A stretch of 64,000 nt of DNA from Promicromonospora thailandica (GTDB taxonomy: Bacteria; Actinomycetota; Actinomycetes; Actinomycetales; Cellulomonadaceae): contig NZ_JAMTCS010000003.1 of assembly GCF_024171955.1 (NCBI RefSeq), positions 248,001-312,000 of the forward strand, read 5' to 3'. The notes below the pieces were generated by a model. The model ran no database searches, was not told where the DNA came from, and saw nothing but the letters and a program-made list of their open reading frames with translations. Below are positions 6,962-15,869 of the stretch, in pieces. A program made the position numbers and the translations under genes. Numbering within the stretch: position 1 is the first letter of the stretch; each line of letters opens with the position of its first letter.

Positions 6962-8415
6962 GCACGGCCACCCTCCGCACCTTCCTGCTGCCCGACCTCG
7001 GGGAGGGGCTGACCGAGGCGTCGGTGGTGCAGTGGCTCGTCGCCGAGGGCGACGTCGTGGCCGTGGACCAGGCGGTGGTGGAGGTCGAGACGGCGAAGTC
7101 GGTGGTCGAGGTGCCCAGCCCGTACGCCGGCCGGGTGGGCGAGCTGCACGCGGCCGAGGGCCAGCTGGTCGACGTCGGCAGGCCGCTGATCACGATCCTG
7201 GCGGACGGCGACGGGGCGGGTGCTGCTGATGTTCCGGATGCTGCGGGGTCTGGTGCTGCGGGGGAGCGCGAGGGGGAGGTCTACCGCGAGGAGGAGCGCG
7301 CGGGGTCGGGCAACGTGCTCATCGGGTACGGCACGCCGCCGCCCGCGGGATCGGGACGTCGTCGTCCGCCGCGCGGCGCTCTGTCCGCGGTGCCGGACCG
7401 CCCGATCAAGGTGATCTCGCCGATCGTCCGGCGGCTCGCGCGGGAGGCAGGGCTCGACCTGCGGGCGATCCGGCCCACGGGCGCGGGCGGGGTCGTGACC
7501 CGGTCCGACGTGCGGGCGGCGGCCGCGGCGGCGCGCGCTCCCGTGGCGCCGCCGGGGGATGCTGTCGGGGGATCTGCTGGGGTGTCTGGTGGAGTGTCTG
7601 GTGGGCCCTCCGCGGTGGGTGCGTCCGGTGCTCCGGGCCCGGTGTCGTCCGGCGGTTCCGCGGTGGCGGCGTCGGCGGCGGGTGCCGAGGCGGGCGGTGT
7701 GGCGAGTGGTGTCACGAGCTCGGGCGGCGAGCGGCGGATACCGCTCACCGGCTTCCAGAAGGCAGCCGCCGCCGTCCTCACGCGGAGCCGCGCGGAGATC
7801 CCCGAGGCGACGGTCTGGGTCGACGTCGACGCGACCGCCTTGTGGGAGCTGCGCGAGGCGTCGCGTACGCCCGGCGACGACGGGCCGGGGCTCCTGGCGC
7901 ACGTCGCGCGGTTCGTGGTGCGGGCGCTGCAGGAGTTCCCGGTGCTGAACGCGCGGCTCGACGTGGAGCGCGGCGAGATCGTGGTGCCGGGCACGGTGAA
8001 CCTCGGCATCGCCGTCCAGGGTGAGCTGGGCCTCGTCGCGCCCGCGGTGCTGGGCGCCGACGCCCTGACCACGGCCGCGCTCGACGCCGCGATCCGCGAG
8101 GTGGTCGGCCGGGCGCGAGCCGGCCGGTCGACCCCCGCGGAGCTGTCCGCCGGGACGTTCACGCTGAACAACTACGGGGGTCTCGGTGTGGACGGCAGCG
8201 CGCCGATCATCAACCACCCGCAGGTCGCGATGCTCGGCCTCGGCCGGATCATCGACCGGCCGTGGGTGGTGGACGGGCAGGTGGTGCCGCGCAAGATCAC
8301 GCAGATGTCCTTCGTGTTCGACCATCGGGTCTGCGACGGCGCCACGGCCGCCGCCTTCATGCGTCGCGTCGCGGAGTCGATCGAGCACCCGGTGGCGGCG
8401 ATCGTCCGGCTCTGA
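6958..8415 (+). CDS. 2-oxo-acid dehydrogenase E2 component (lipoyl acyltransferase)
   Basis: This 485-residue protein has an N-terminal lipoyl domain with the lipoylated lysine in VETAKSVVEV (Lys47). An E3/E1-binding domain follows near 148-182 (ISPIVRRLAREAGLDLRAI then PTGAGGVVTRSDV), and then a catalytic CoA acyltransferase domain ending with DHRVCDGATAAAF (His456, Asp460). Two linkers, around residues 85-130 and 200-260, are rich in Gly, Ala and Ser, and their DNA uses many T-ending codons, unlike the domains. No E3 (dihydrolipoyl dehydrogenase) gene follows, so E3 must be supplied from elsewhere. A long hairpin ends the operon. Confidence 0.93.
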   Translation: MSTATLRTFLLPDLGEGLTEASVVQWLVAEGDVVAVDQAVVEVETAKSVVEVPSPYAGRVGELHAAEGQLVDVGRPLITILADGDGAGAADVPDAAGSGAAGEREGEVYREEERAGSGNVLIGYGTPPPAGSGRRRPPRGALSAVPDRPIKVISPIVRRLAREAGLDLRAIRPTGAGGVVTRSDVRAAAAAARAPVAPPGDAVGGSAGVSGGVSGGPSAVGASGAPGPVSSGGSAVAASAAGAEAGGVASGVTSSGGERRIPLTGFQKAAAAVLTRSRAEIPEATVWVDVDATALWELREASRTPGDDGPGLLAHVARFVVRALQEFPVLNARLDVERGEIVVPGTVNLGIAVQGELGLVAPAVLGADALTTAALDAAIREVVGRARAGRSTPAELSAGTFTLNNYGGLGVDGSAPIINHPQVAMLGLGRIIDRPWVVDGQVVPRKITQMSFVFDHRVCDGATAAAFMRRVAESIEHPVAAIVRL

Positions 8416-8430
8416 CGTCCGCCGCGTCGC

Positions 8431-8504
8431 CCTCCCCTTCGAGACCGAGGTTGCTTCGCTTTGCGAGGGCTCACAGCGAAGCAACCTCGGTCTCGAAGGG
8501 AAGG
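8431..8504. terminator. Long hairpin after the E2 gene
   Basis: Arms 8431-8460 and 8475-8504 pair over 30 bp with one mismatch (perfect for 26 bp) around a 14-base loop. The element starts 16 bases after the E2 stop. There is no T-tract, so it is not a textbook intrinsic terminator, though actinobacterial terminators often lack one. The length is greater than a terminator needs. Confidence 0.65.
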
Positions 8505-8536
8505 GGGGCGGACCGGTCGCCAGGGGCCATGAAAAG

Positions 8537-8545
8537 TTGTCCACA
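8537..8545 (+). promoter_or_regulatory. Consensus DnaA box
   Basis: TTGTCCACA matches the high-GC actinobacterial DnaA box exactly. It lies about 50-80 bases upstream of the possible starts of the DUF222/HNH gene. It is a single box, not an origin: no cluster of boxes is seen here. It could act as a dispersed DnaA site or transcriptional control element. Confidence 0.5.
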
Positions 8546-8620
8546 GATCCGGGATCCACCGTGCGGTGCGCACGAACGTTCGAGAGAATGGGGTACGTGA
8601 ACGGCGGACGGGGGTGGATA

Positions 8621-10321
8621 ATGGTGGAGCACGCGGACGACGGCGCGGCGGCTGGTGGCCTGCCCGCCGCGGTGTCGGTGGAAGAGGCGCTGGGCAGGAT
8701 CGAGCGTGCGACGGATGACCTGGCCCGCCTGGTCGCCCCTGAGGTGCTGGACGGCTGGGGCGCGCCGAGCGCCGGCCGGCTGATGGAGGCGCAGGCGCGG
8801 GTCCGTCGGGTGACCGGGCGGCTGGACGGGGTCCGGTTCACCGTGCTGCCGCGGATCGAGGACGAGGGGTCGTGGCGGTCCGGTGGCATGGCCCGCACCT
8901 TCACGTCCTGGCTGCGGCTGCGCGAAGGCGTCTCCGCGAGCACAGCACGCAAGGACGTGACGATCGCCCGGCGGCTCGCCACGGCGTTGCCCGCCACGCG
9001 GGACCGGCTCGTGGCAGGCGCGCTCGGTGCGGATCACGCGCGGGTGATGGCCGAGGTCGCGCCGACCAGCGACGCCCGCACCGACGCGCTCGGCTGGCTG
9101 ATCGACACCCGCACGGGTGAGCCGACCACCCCGGAGCGCTTCGTGCAGACCGTCGCCGTGGACTTCCCCGAGCCGGCCGACGACCCGGACGGAACCGCGA
9201 CCCGCGAGCTGATGACCGCGGTGCTGGAGACCGCCGTGGCCGACGGGACGCTCGTCACCGGCGAGGGCCTGGTGCTGCGCGAGGCGACGGCGCTCAACGC
9301 GGACCAGTTCCGCACGGTGGCGCGCCGCTTCGCGACCGTGACCGACCCGGACACCGACGACGTCGAGGACGACAAGGCTGCCCAGGGCGAGTTCCTGGAC
9401 CTGTCCAAGACCCTCGGCGGGTATCACGTGGCCGGGTTCCTCACCGACGAGCACGGGCTGCTGATCTCCACCGCGATCACCGCGATGCTGGGTGCCCCGG
9501 CGGCCGAGGAGACACGGACGCCCGGGCAGCGCCGGGCCCAGGGCCTGGCCGACGTGGCCCGGACAGTGCTGGACACCGGCCAGGCGTCGCCGGGGGCGGC
9601 GATCGCGCCGCACCTCAACGTCACCGTCTCCTGGACGGAGCTCGTCACGCAGGTCACCCGCACCCGCGACGGGCTGTGCCTCACCTGCGGGCAGGCGCCG
9701 ACACGCGGTACGGGGGCCGGGACAGGCGGTGCGGACGGCACCGGTCACGCCGGCGGGCCGGGTGGCGCAGCGGGTGGTGCCGCGGCCCCCTCGTTGCCGG
9801 CAGCCGGCGGACCTGTGTTCACCGAGACGGGCGGCCGCGCGCCACGGGCGTTGCTGCGCCGGCTGGCCTGCGACAGCTCGGTCACCAGGGTCGTGTTCGG
9901 GCCTGACGGTGCCGTGCTCGACGTCGGCCGGGCGCAGCGGACCGTGACCGGGCCGATGCGCCGCGCGGTGATCGCCCGGGACGAGCACTGCGTGTACCCG
10001 GGGTGCGACCAGCCGCCGTCTCGCTGCGAGGTCCACCACGCGGTGACCCACTGGGCGGACGGCGGTGGGACGTCGGTCGCGAACAGCGCCCTGCTGTGCT
10101 GGTTCCACCATCGGCTGGTCGACGCGCGGGGCATCACCATGCACTGGACGGGCAAGCCCGCCGGCGGCGCGGGTGCCGGATCCCTGGTCGAGACCGGGTG
10201 GGCCTTCACCGACGCCCGCGGGCATCGGATCTGCCTGCCCGAGGCCGTCGACCCCCTGCCCACGCGGGACGCCGGACCGGGTGCGGCCACCGCCGACCCA
10301 CCGATCGCGGAGGCAGCATGA
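8621..10321 (+). CDS. DUF222 / HNH endonuclease domain protein
   Basis: This 566-residue protein (from ATG 8621) is a member of the 13E12-like family, common in many copies in actinobacteria. The N-terminal two thirds is the DUF222 helical domain. The C-terminus carries an HNH nuclease fold with zinc-type cysteines (CVYPGCDQPPSRCEVHHAVT, then N, then CWFHH). A Gly/Ala-rich linker separates them. ATG 8621 follows GGGGGTGG; GTG 8597 and ATG 8588 are in frame, and GAGAAT at 8584-8589 would make GTG 8597 leaderless. Biological role is unknown; mycobacterial relatives are linked to DNA damage and repetitive elements. A CGAACGTTCG palindrome (8573-8582) and a DnaA box lie upstream. Confidence 0.88.
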   Translation: MVEHADDGAAAGGLPAAVSVEEALGRIERATDDLARLVAPEVLDGWGAPSAGRLMEAQARVRRVTGRLDGVRFTVLPRIEDEGSWRSGGMARTFTSWLRLREGVSASTARKDVTIARRLATALPATRDRLVAGALGADHARVMAEVAPTSDARTDALGWLIDTRTGEPTTPERFVQTVAVDFPEPADDPDGTATRELMTAVLETAVADGTLVTGEGLVLREATALNADQFRTVARRFATVTDPDTDDVEDDKAAQGEFLDLSKTLGGYHVAGFLTDEHGLLISTAITAMLGAPAAEETRTPGQRRAQGLADVARTVLDTGQASPGAAIAPHLNVTVSWTELVTQVTRTRDGLCLTCGQAPTRGTGAGTGGADGTGHAGGPGGAAGGAAAPSLPAAGGPVFTETGGRAPRALLRRLACDSSVTRVVFGPDGAVLDVGRAQRTVTGPMRRAVIARDEHCVYPGCDQPPSRCEVHHAVTHWADGGGTSVANSALLCWFHHRLVDARGITMHWTGKPAGGAGAGSLVETGWAFTDARGHRICLPEAVDPLPTRDAGPGAATADPPIAEAA

Positions 10322-10332
10322 GCCGCGGCACG

Positions 10333-10728
10333 TCAGCGCGGGTCGATGAGCTGGTTGGTGATGCGCGCCGTGCAGATGCGCCGGCCCTGCGCATCCGTCA
10401 CGACGATCTCGTGGGAGGTGACCGTCCGGCCGAGGTGCACAGGGGTCGCGGTGCCGGTCAGGATCCCGTCCGTCGCGCCGCGGTGGTGCGTGATGTTGAG
10501 GTCGACGCCGGCGCACACCTTCCCCTGGGTGCTGGCGTGGATCAGGGCGCACCAGGAGCCGAGCGCCTCGGCGAACGCGGCGGTCGCGCCGCCGTGCAGG
10601 CGGTTCAGCGACTGGGTGTTCCCCTCGACGGGCATGGTGGCGACGACCCGCTGCGCCGACTGCTCCAGCACCTCGATGCCCAGCTTCTCGTCGAGGGCTC
10701 CCAGGGTGATCGTCCACGGCTCGGTCAT
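10333..10728 (-). CDS. paaI: Phenylacetate pathway hotdog thioesterase PaaI
   Basis: This 131-residue single hotdog domain has the PaaI signature LHGGATAAFAEALGSW, in which the conserved HGG and the following acid form the active site. PaaI hydrolyses aryl-CoA and dead-end CoA esters of the phenylacetate pathway, releasing trapped CoA. The start overlaps the stop of the upstream TetR gene (ATGA at 10725-10728), and its stop lies 11 bases from that of the converging DUF222 gene. Its place beside paaZ and paaABCDE supports the name. Confidence 0.93.
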   Translation of the reverse strand: MTEPWTITLGALDEKLGIEVLEQSAQRVVATMPVEGNTQSLNRLHGGATAAFAEALGSWCALIHASTQGKVCAGVDLNITHHRGATDGILTGTATPVHLGRTVTSHEIVVTDAQGRRICTARITNQLIDPR

Positions 10729-11357
10729 GTGCCGGCCGCCGGGTCGCGGGGCTTGAGGCCGTCGAAGAGCACGCCGGAGACCGTGGCGGCCAGCGCGGCG
10801 TCGTCGAGCGGACCGCCGGGGCGGTACCAGTCGGTGAGGGAGTTGACCATGCCGAAGACGAGGCGGCTGATGACGTCCGGCTCGACGTCGGCGCGCAGGT
10901 CGCCCTCCGCCGCCGCCTGCCGCACGAGCGCGGAGAGGCGGTCGTCGATGTGGCGCCGTCGCTCCATCGCCGACCGCTCGACGTCGCTGTTGCCGCGCAC
11001 GCGCAGCAGGAGCGTGACGGCGGGCAGGTGGGTGGCGAGGATGCGGACCGCCGCCTCGACGGCGGTCCGCAGGCGCACGATGCTGCGCTGGCCGTCCGAG
11101 GCGACCGCGGCGGCCTCGACCGCCGCGCTCAGCCCTTCGAGCGCCTCGTCGAGCGCCGCCGCGAGCAGCGCCTCCTTGCTGACGAAGTGGTGGTAGACGG
11201 CCGACTTGGTGACGCCGAGCTCCGCCGCCAGGTCGCTGACGGACGTGGCGTCGAAGCCCCGGCGGTTGAAGAGCTCGATGGCCGTCCGGAGCACCGCCTC
11301 GCGGTCGTGCCCCGGGCGTCCGCGAGGGCGGCGGCCGGGCGGAGCGTCTGTCGTCAT
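10725..11357 (-). CDS. paaR: TetR-family regulator, likely PaaR
   Basis: This 210-residue protein has an Arg/Gly-rich lead, then a TetR helix-turn-helix (FDATSVSDLAAELGVTKSAV, then YHHFVSKEAL) and a helical ligand-binding domain. It sits between paaZ and paaI on the minus strand, 29 bases after paaZ, overlapping paaI by ATGA. TetR-type PaaR proteins repress phenylacetate genes and are released by phenylacetyl-CoA; the same role is inferred here. A degenerate palindrome in the paaZ-paaA divergent promoter is the candidate operator. Confidence 0.83.
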   Translation of the reverse strand: MTTDAPPGRRPRGRPGHDREAVLRTAIELFNRRGFDATSVSDLAAELGVTKSAVYHHFVSKEALLAAALDEALEGLSAAVEAAAVASDGQRSIVRLRTAVEAAVRILATHLPAVTLLLRVRGNSDVERSAMERRRHIDDRLSALVRQAAAEGDLRADVEPDVISRLVFGMVNSLTDWYRPGGPLDDAALAATVSGVLFDGLKPRDPAAGT

Positions 11358-11386
11358 CGGCTCATCGTCGCAGACGGGGGCAGGTC

Positions 11387-13420
11387 TCAGCCCGCCGTCT
11401 TCGCGACCAGGGTCAGCACGTCGTACGCGGCCACCTGCTCGCCGTCCTGGTTGGTGACGTCGGCCTCCCAGCGCACCTCGCCGTAGTCCGCCGACGTGCG
11501 GGGCGTGATCTGCTTGACGGTGAGGGTGACGCGGATGGTGTCGCCCACCCTCACGGGTGTGAGGAACCGCAGGTTGTCGACGCCGAAGTTGGCCAGCACC
11601 GGCCCGGGGTTCGGCTCGACGAAGAGCCCCGCCGCGAGCGACACCACGAGGTAGCCGTGCGCGACGATGCCGCCGAAGAACGGGTTGGCGGCCGCCGCCT
11701 CGGGGTCGGTGTGCGCGTAGAAGGTGTCCCCGGTGAACTCCGCGAAGTGGTCGATGTCCTCGAGCGTCACGGTGCGCGTCGCCGTCTGGACCGTGTCGCC
11801 GATGCGCAGCTCCGCGAGCGACTTGCGGAAGGGGTGCACGTCGTCGACCAGGTGCCGCGACCCCGTGGTCCACCGGCCGGTGACCGCGGTGAGCATGTCG
11901 GGGGAGCCCTGGACGGCCGTGCGCTGCATGTGGTGCAGCACGCCGCGGATGCCGCCCAGCTCCTCGCCGCCGCCGGCCCGGCCCGGTCCGCCGTGCACGA
12001 GCATCGGCAGGGGGCTGCCGTGCCCTGTCGACTCGGCGGCGTCGTCCCGGTCGAGGACGAGCACGCGGCCGTGCCACGGCGCGAGCCCGCGGGTCACCTC
12101 CCGGCCCACCTGCGGGTCGTGCGTGACCAGCGACGCGACCAGGCTGCCCCGGCCGCGCGCGGCCAGGTCGACCGCCTCCTCCAGCGACCCGTAGGTGAGC
12201 ACGGTGCTGACCGGGCCGAACGGCTCCACCTCGTGCGGTTCGGCGGCGCCCGGGCGGGCGCGCAGCAGGACGGGGGAGAGGAACGCGCCGCGTTCGGCGT
12301 CGGCCCCGACGACGTCGACGTGCGCGGGGTCGCCGTAGACGATGTCGGCGGAGGCGCGCAGGGCCTCGACGGCCTTGCGGACCTCGTCGCGCTGGCCGAG
12401 GCTGGCCAGCGCGCCCATGCGGACGCCGTCGTCGGCCGGGTTGCCCACGGTGATCCGGGCGAGGCGCGCGCTGATCGCGTCGATCACCGTGCCCGCCATC
12501 GCCTCGGGGACCAGGACGCGCCGGATCGCCGTGCACTTCTGGCCGGCCTTGACGGTCATCTCGGTGACGACGCCCTTGACGAACAGGTCCAGCTCCGGAT
12601 CCTCCGGCCGCACGTCGGGGCCCAGGATCGAGCAGTTCAGCGAGTCGGCCTCCACGCCCAGCCGCACACCGCGGCGCAGCACCGCGGGATGGTCGCGCAG
12701 GATCCGGGCGGTGTGCGCCGAGCCGGTGAAGGCGACGGAGTCCTGCTCGCCGAGCTCGTCCAGCAGCGTGCCCGCGCTGCCGCACAGGAGCTGCAGGCTG
12801 CCCTCCGGCAGGATCTCCGAGGCGATGATCCGCCGGACGACCGCCTCGGTCAGGTACGCCGTCTGGGTGCCCGGCTTGACGATGCTCGGCAAGCCCGCGA
12901 GGAACGCGGGCGCGAGCTTCTCGAGCATGCCCCACACCGGGAAGTTGAAGGCGTTGATCTGCACCGCGACGCCGGGACGCGAGGCGTACAGGTGCTGGCC
13001 CACGAAGGTGCCGCCCTTGCCCAGCGGTTCGAGGGCGCCGTCCAGCACCACCGTGTCGTCCGGGAGCTCCCGCTTGCCCTTGCTCGCGTAGCTGAAGAGC
13101 GTGCCGATGCCGCCGTCGATGTCGACCATCGAGTCGCGACGGGTGGCCCCGGTGTGCAGCGAGAGGGCGTAGAACTCGTCCTTGTGCCGCCCCAGCTCCA
13201 GGGCGAGCTGCTTGAGCAGCCCGGCTCGCTCGTGGAACGTCAGCCGGCGGACGGCGGGGCCGCCCACCTCCCGCGCGTGGGCCACCAGCGCGGCCAGGTC
13301 GATGCCGCGGCTCGAGACGCGCACGACCTCCTCGCCGGTCACGGCGTCCAGCACCGGCTCCCCGTGGTCCGCGCCGGCCCGCCACCGGCCCGCGACATAG
13401 CTCTCCAGCTGTGTGCTCAC
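11387..13420 (-). CDS. paaZ: Bifunctional oxepin-CoA hydrolase / aldehyde dehydrogenase PaaZ
   Basis: This 677-residue protein is close to the usual PaaZ length of about 680. The N-terminal aldehyde dehydrogenase domain has the general-base Glu in [10 protein letters not shown] and the catalytic Cys in [11 protein letters not shown] (near residue 295). The C-terminal MaoC-like hydratase domain has the D-x4-H site in [15 protein letters not shown] and [10 protein letters not shown]. PaaZ opens the oxepin-CoA ring and oxidises the resulting aldehyde. GTG at 13420 is chosen because GAAGGGACG lies just upstream; an in-frame extension to 13474 lacks such a site. It is divergent from paaA. Confidence 0.94.
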   Translation of the reverse strand: MSTQLESYVAGRWRAGADHGEPVLDAVTGEEVVRVSSRGIDLAALVAHAREVGGPAVRRLTFHERAGLLKQLALELGRHKDEFYALSLHTGATRRDSMVDIDGGIGTLFSYASKGKRELPDDTVVLDGALEPLGKGGTFVGQHLYASRPGVAVQINAFNFPVWGMLEKLAPAFLAGLPSIVKPGTQTAYLTEAVVRRIIASEILPEGSLQLLCGSAGTLLDELGEQDSVAFTGSAHTARILRDHPAVLRRGVRLGVEADSLNCSILGPDVRPEDPELDLFVKGVVTEMTVKAGQKCTAIRRVLVPEAMAGTVIDAISARLARITVGNPADDGVRMGALASLGQRDEVRKAVEALRASADIVYGDPAHVDVVGADAERGAFLSPVLLRARPGAAEPHEVEPFGPVSTVLTYGSLEEAVDLAARGRGSLVASLVTHDPQVGREVTRGLAPWHGRVLVLDRDDAAESTGHGSPLPMLVHGGPGRAGGGEELGGIRGVLHHMQRTAVQGSPDMLTAVTGRWTTGSRHLVDDVHPFRKSLAELRIGDTVQTATRTVTLEDIDHFAEFTGDTFYAHTDPEAAAANPFFGGIVAHGYLVVSLAAGLFVEPNPGPVLANFGVDNLRFLTPVRVGDTIRVTLTVKQITPRTSADYGEVRWEADVTNQDGEQVAAYDVLTLVAKTAG

Positions 13421-13498
13421 TCTGCGTCCCTTCGCCAGTCCCGTCACGCCGGTGTGCCGGAAGCCGTTGTGCAACCCGTCGCACGTGTGTCACGCTAA

Positions 13499-13518
13499 TA
13501 CAGAACGCTCGGTCAGTA
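13499..13518. promoter_or_regulatory. Candidate PaaR operator between paaZ and paaA
   Basis: TACAGAACG and CGGTCAGTA are 9-bp inverted arms with two mismatches around CT, in the middle of the 149-base divergent promoter region. The CGGT-containing arm resembles TetR-type PaaR half sites. A site here could control both transcripts. Binding by the TetR regulator encoded at 10725-11357 is an inference. Confidence 0.5.
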
Positions 13519-13569
13519 AATAGTCGGCACGCAGGCCGGCGCAACGGCGACGTCGCCCTGGAGGTACCC

Positions 13570-14574
13570 ATGTCGGTAGCCGCGAACCCCGTCCCGGAGA
13601 GCCTGCTCGAGGAGCGGTTCGAGGCCACGATCGCCCGCAAGGACCGGATCGAGCCGCGCGACTGGATGCCCGAGGCCTACCGCCGCACCCTGGTGCGCCA
13701 GGTGGCGCAGCACGCCCACTCCGAGATCATCGGCATGCAGCCCGAGGGCGCCTGGATCGGCCGCGCGCCGTCACTGCGCCGCAAGGCGATCCTGCTCGCC
13801 AAGGTCCAGGACGAGGCGGGTCACGGCCTCTACCTCTACTCGGCCGCCGAGACGCTCGGCGTCTCCCGGGACGAGCTCACCGAGCTGCTCATCAGCGGCC
13901 GGCAGAAGTACTCCTCGATCTTCAACTACCCCACGCTGTCCTACGCCGACGTCGGCACCATCGGGTGGCTCGTCGACGGCGCCGCCATCTGCAACCAGGT
14001 GCCCCTGTGTCGCACGTCGTTCGGGCCCTACGGGCGGGCCATGATCCGCATCTGCAAGGAGGAGTCGTTCCACCAGCGGCAGGGGTACGAGCTGCTGCTG
14101 ACGATGATGCGCGGCACCGCCGAGCAGCGGGCCATGGTCCAGGAGTCCGTGGACCGGTTCTGGTGGCCGTCGCTCATGATGTTCGGCCCGCCCGACGACG
14201 CCTCGCCCAACACCGCGCGGTCCATGGCCTGGGGCGTGAAGACCCACACCAACGACGAGCTGCGCCAGCGCTTCGTGGACATGACCGTGCCCCAGGCCGA
14301 CGCGCTCGGGGTCACCCTGCCCGACCCCGACCTGGCCTGGAACGAGGAGCGCGGGTCGTACGACTTCGGGCAGCCCGACTGGGACGAGCTCTGGGCGGTC
14401 GTCGCGGGCGACGGCCCCTGCAACGCCCAGCGCGTGGCGCACCGCACCCGGGCCTGGAGCGAGGGCGCCTGGGTGCGTGAGGCGGCGCTCGCGTACGCCG
14501 CGCGCGAGAGCGCCGGGCACGAGGCGGACCACGGAGCGGACCACGGAGCGGACCACGGAGAGGACGCGGCATGA
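13570..14574 (+). CDS. paaA: 1,2-phenylacetyl-CoA epoxidase catalytic subunit PaaA
   Basis: This 334-residue protein is the diiron catalytic subunit of the phenylacetyl-CoA monooxygenase, which forms the ring 1,2-epoxide. The two metal motifs are visible: DEAGH at 81-85 and EESFH near 164-168. Family landmarks [12 protein letters not shown] and [16 protein letters not shown] follow. ATG at 13570 opens the plus-strand operon. The last residues are a repeated [13 protein letters not shown] tail, encoded by three 12-bp direct repeats (14524-14559), which looks like a recent expansion outside the fold. The stop overlaps paaB by ATGA. Confidence 0.96.
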   Translation: MSVAANPVPESLLEERFEATIARKDRIEPRDWMPEAYRRTLVRQVAQHAHSEIIGMQPEGAWIGRAPSLRRKAILLAKVQDEAGHGLYLYSAAETLGVSRDELTELLISGRQKYSSIFNYPTLSYADVGTIGWLVDGAAICNQVPLCRTSFGPYGRAMIRICKEESFHQRQGYELLLTMMRGTAEQRAMVQESVDRFWWPSLMMFGPPDDASPNTARSMAWGVKTHTNDELRQRFVDMTVPQADALGVTLPDPDLAWNEERGSYDFGQPDWDELWAVVAGDGPCNAQRVAHRTRAWSEGAWVREAALAYAARESAGHEADHGADHGADHGEDAA

Positions 14575-14900
14575 CCCAGGACGTGACCCAGGACGTGACC
14601 CGGCACGACGGCCCCGTCAGCGGCGAGTGGCCGCTCTACGAGGTGTTCGTGCGGGGCAAGCGGGGTCTCAACCACGTGCACGTCGGGTCGCTGCACGCGC
14701 CCGACGACGAGATGGCGGTGCGGCACGCCCGCGACGTCTACACCCGGCGCAACGAGGGCGTGAGCATCTGGGTGGTGCGGTCCTCCGCGATCACGGCGTC
14801 CAGCCCCGACGAGAAGGACCCGCTGTTCGCCCCCAGCGGCGACAAGGTCTACCGGCACCCGACCTTCTACGACATCCCGGCCGACGTGCCGCACATGTAG
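14571..14900 (+). CDS. paaB: 1,2-phenylacetyl-CoA epoxidase subunit PaaB
   Basis: This 109-residue protein has the PaaB core [20 protein letters not shown] and a C-terminal [16 protein letters not shown]. PaaB is thought to bridge or organise the PaaA-PaaC heterodimers. Its first dozen residues ([13 protein letters not shown]) come from a 12-bp tandem repeat starting at 14573, adjoining the repeat in the paaA tail. The start overlaps the paaA stop. Confidence 0.95.
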   Translation: MTQDVTQDVTRHDGPVSGEWPLYEVFVRGKRGLNHVHVGSLHAPDDEMAVRHARDVYTRRNEGVSIWVVRSSAITASSPDEKDPLFAPSGDKVYRHPTFYDIPADVPHM

Positions 14901-14909
14901 GGAGCACCC

Positions 14910-15869
14910 ATGCCCGACGAACGCGCCCGCACCACCCGTACCACCCGGACCCGCGAGCCCGACGAGCACGACAACGCCTACGCGGGGCTGCTCACCGACG
15001 ACCCCCGCTGGGCCTTCGGGACCGGGTTCGAGGACCCGCTGGCCGGCGTGGACACCACCGTGCCCGACGGCGTGGACCCCGCTGACCTGGCGACCTACTG
15101 CCTGATGCTCGGCGACGACGCCCTGGTGCTGTCCCAGCGCCTCGCCGAGTGGACGAGCAACGCGCCCGACCTGGAGGAGGACATCGCGTTCGCGAACATC
15201 GCGCTCGACCTGCTCGGCCAGGCCCGGCTGCTGCTGGCCCGGGCCGCCGCCGCGGACCCCACGCAGGTGCCCGCGCTGCCGGCGGGCTCACCGGTGCCCG
15301 ACGAGGACCGGCTCGCGTTCTTCCGCGACGGCACGGCGCTGCGCAACGTGCGACTGGCGGAGCTGCCGAACGGCGACTTCGCACAGACCGTCGCCCGCGT
15401 GCTGCTCTTCGCCACGTGGCGCCTCGCGTTGTTCGAGGAGCTCGCCCGCAGCCGGGACGCCGTGCTGGCGGCCGTGGCCGCCAAGGGCGTCAAGGAGCTC
15501 ACCTACCACCGTGACTTCGCCGGCCGCTGGTTCCTCGTGCTGGCCCGCGGCACCGAGGAGTCCCGGCGCCGGCTGGTCGCCGGGCTGGAGGCGCTGTGGC
15601 CCTACCGCGCGGAGCTGTTCGCGACGCACGACGTCGAGCGCGCGGTCGCCGGGGCCGGGGTCGGCGTGGACCCTGCGGACGTCGCGGACACCGTCGACGC
15701 GGTGCTCGACCGCGTGCTGGAGACCAGCGGCGTCGAGCGGCCCGACGTGCCGCCGCGCGCCGGGGTCCTGGGCCGCGCGGGCCGCGACGGCCGGCACACC
15801 GAGGCCCTGAGCCTGCTGCTCGCCGAGATGCAGTCCGTGGCCCGCGCTCACCCGCTGGGGCAGTGGTGA
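14910..15869 (+). CDS. paaC: 1,2-phenylacetyl-CoA epoxidase structural subunit PaaC
   Basis: This 319-residue ferritin-like protein forms the core dimer with PaaA. Landmarks are YCLMLGDDALVLSQRLAEW, IAFANIALDLLGQARLLLAR and KELTYHRDFAGRW. The N-terminal 25 residues are Arg/Thr-rich and not conserved in the family. ATG 14910 lies ten bases after the paaB stop with GGAG between. The stop overlaps the paaD GTG start. Confidence 0.94.
   Translation: MPDERARTTRTTRTREPDEHDNAYAGLLTDDPRWAFGTGFEDPLAGVDTTVPDGVDPADLATYCLMLGDDALVLSQRLAEWTSNAPDLEEDIAFANIALDLLGQARLLLARAAAADPTQVPALPAGSPVPDEDRLAFFRDGTALRNVRLAELPNGDFAQTVARVLLFATWRLALFEELARSRDAVLAAVAAKGVKELTYHRDFAGRWFLVLARGTEESRRRLVAGLEALWPYRAELFATHDVERAVAGAGVGVDPADVADTVDAVLDRVLETSGVERPDVPPRAGVLGRAGRDGRHTEALSLLLAEMQSVARAHPLGQW

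Noticed and set aside
8537-8545. Replication origin
   Set aside because: Only one DnaA box is seen and dnaA/dnaN/gyr genes are absent.
8573-8582. LexA box (CGAACGTTCG) before the DUF222 gene
   Set aside because: The GAAC and GTTC half sites abut, without the four-base spacer of the actinobacterial SOS box; it is kept only as a palindrome.
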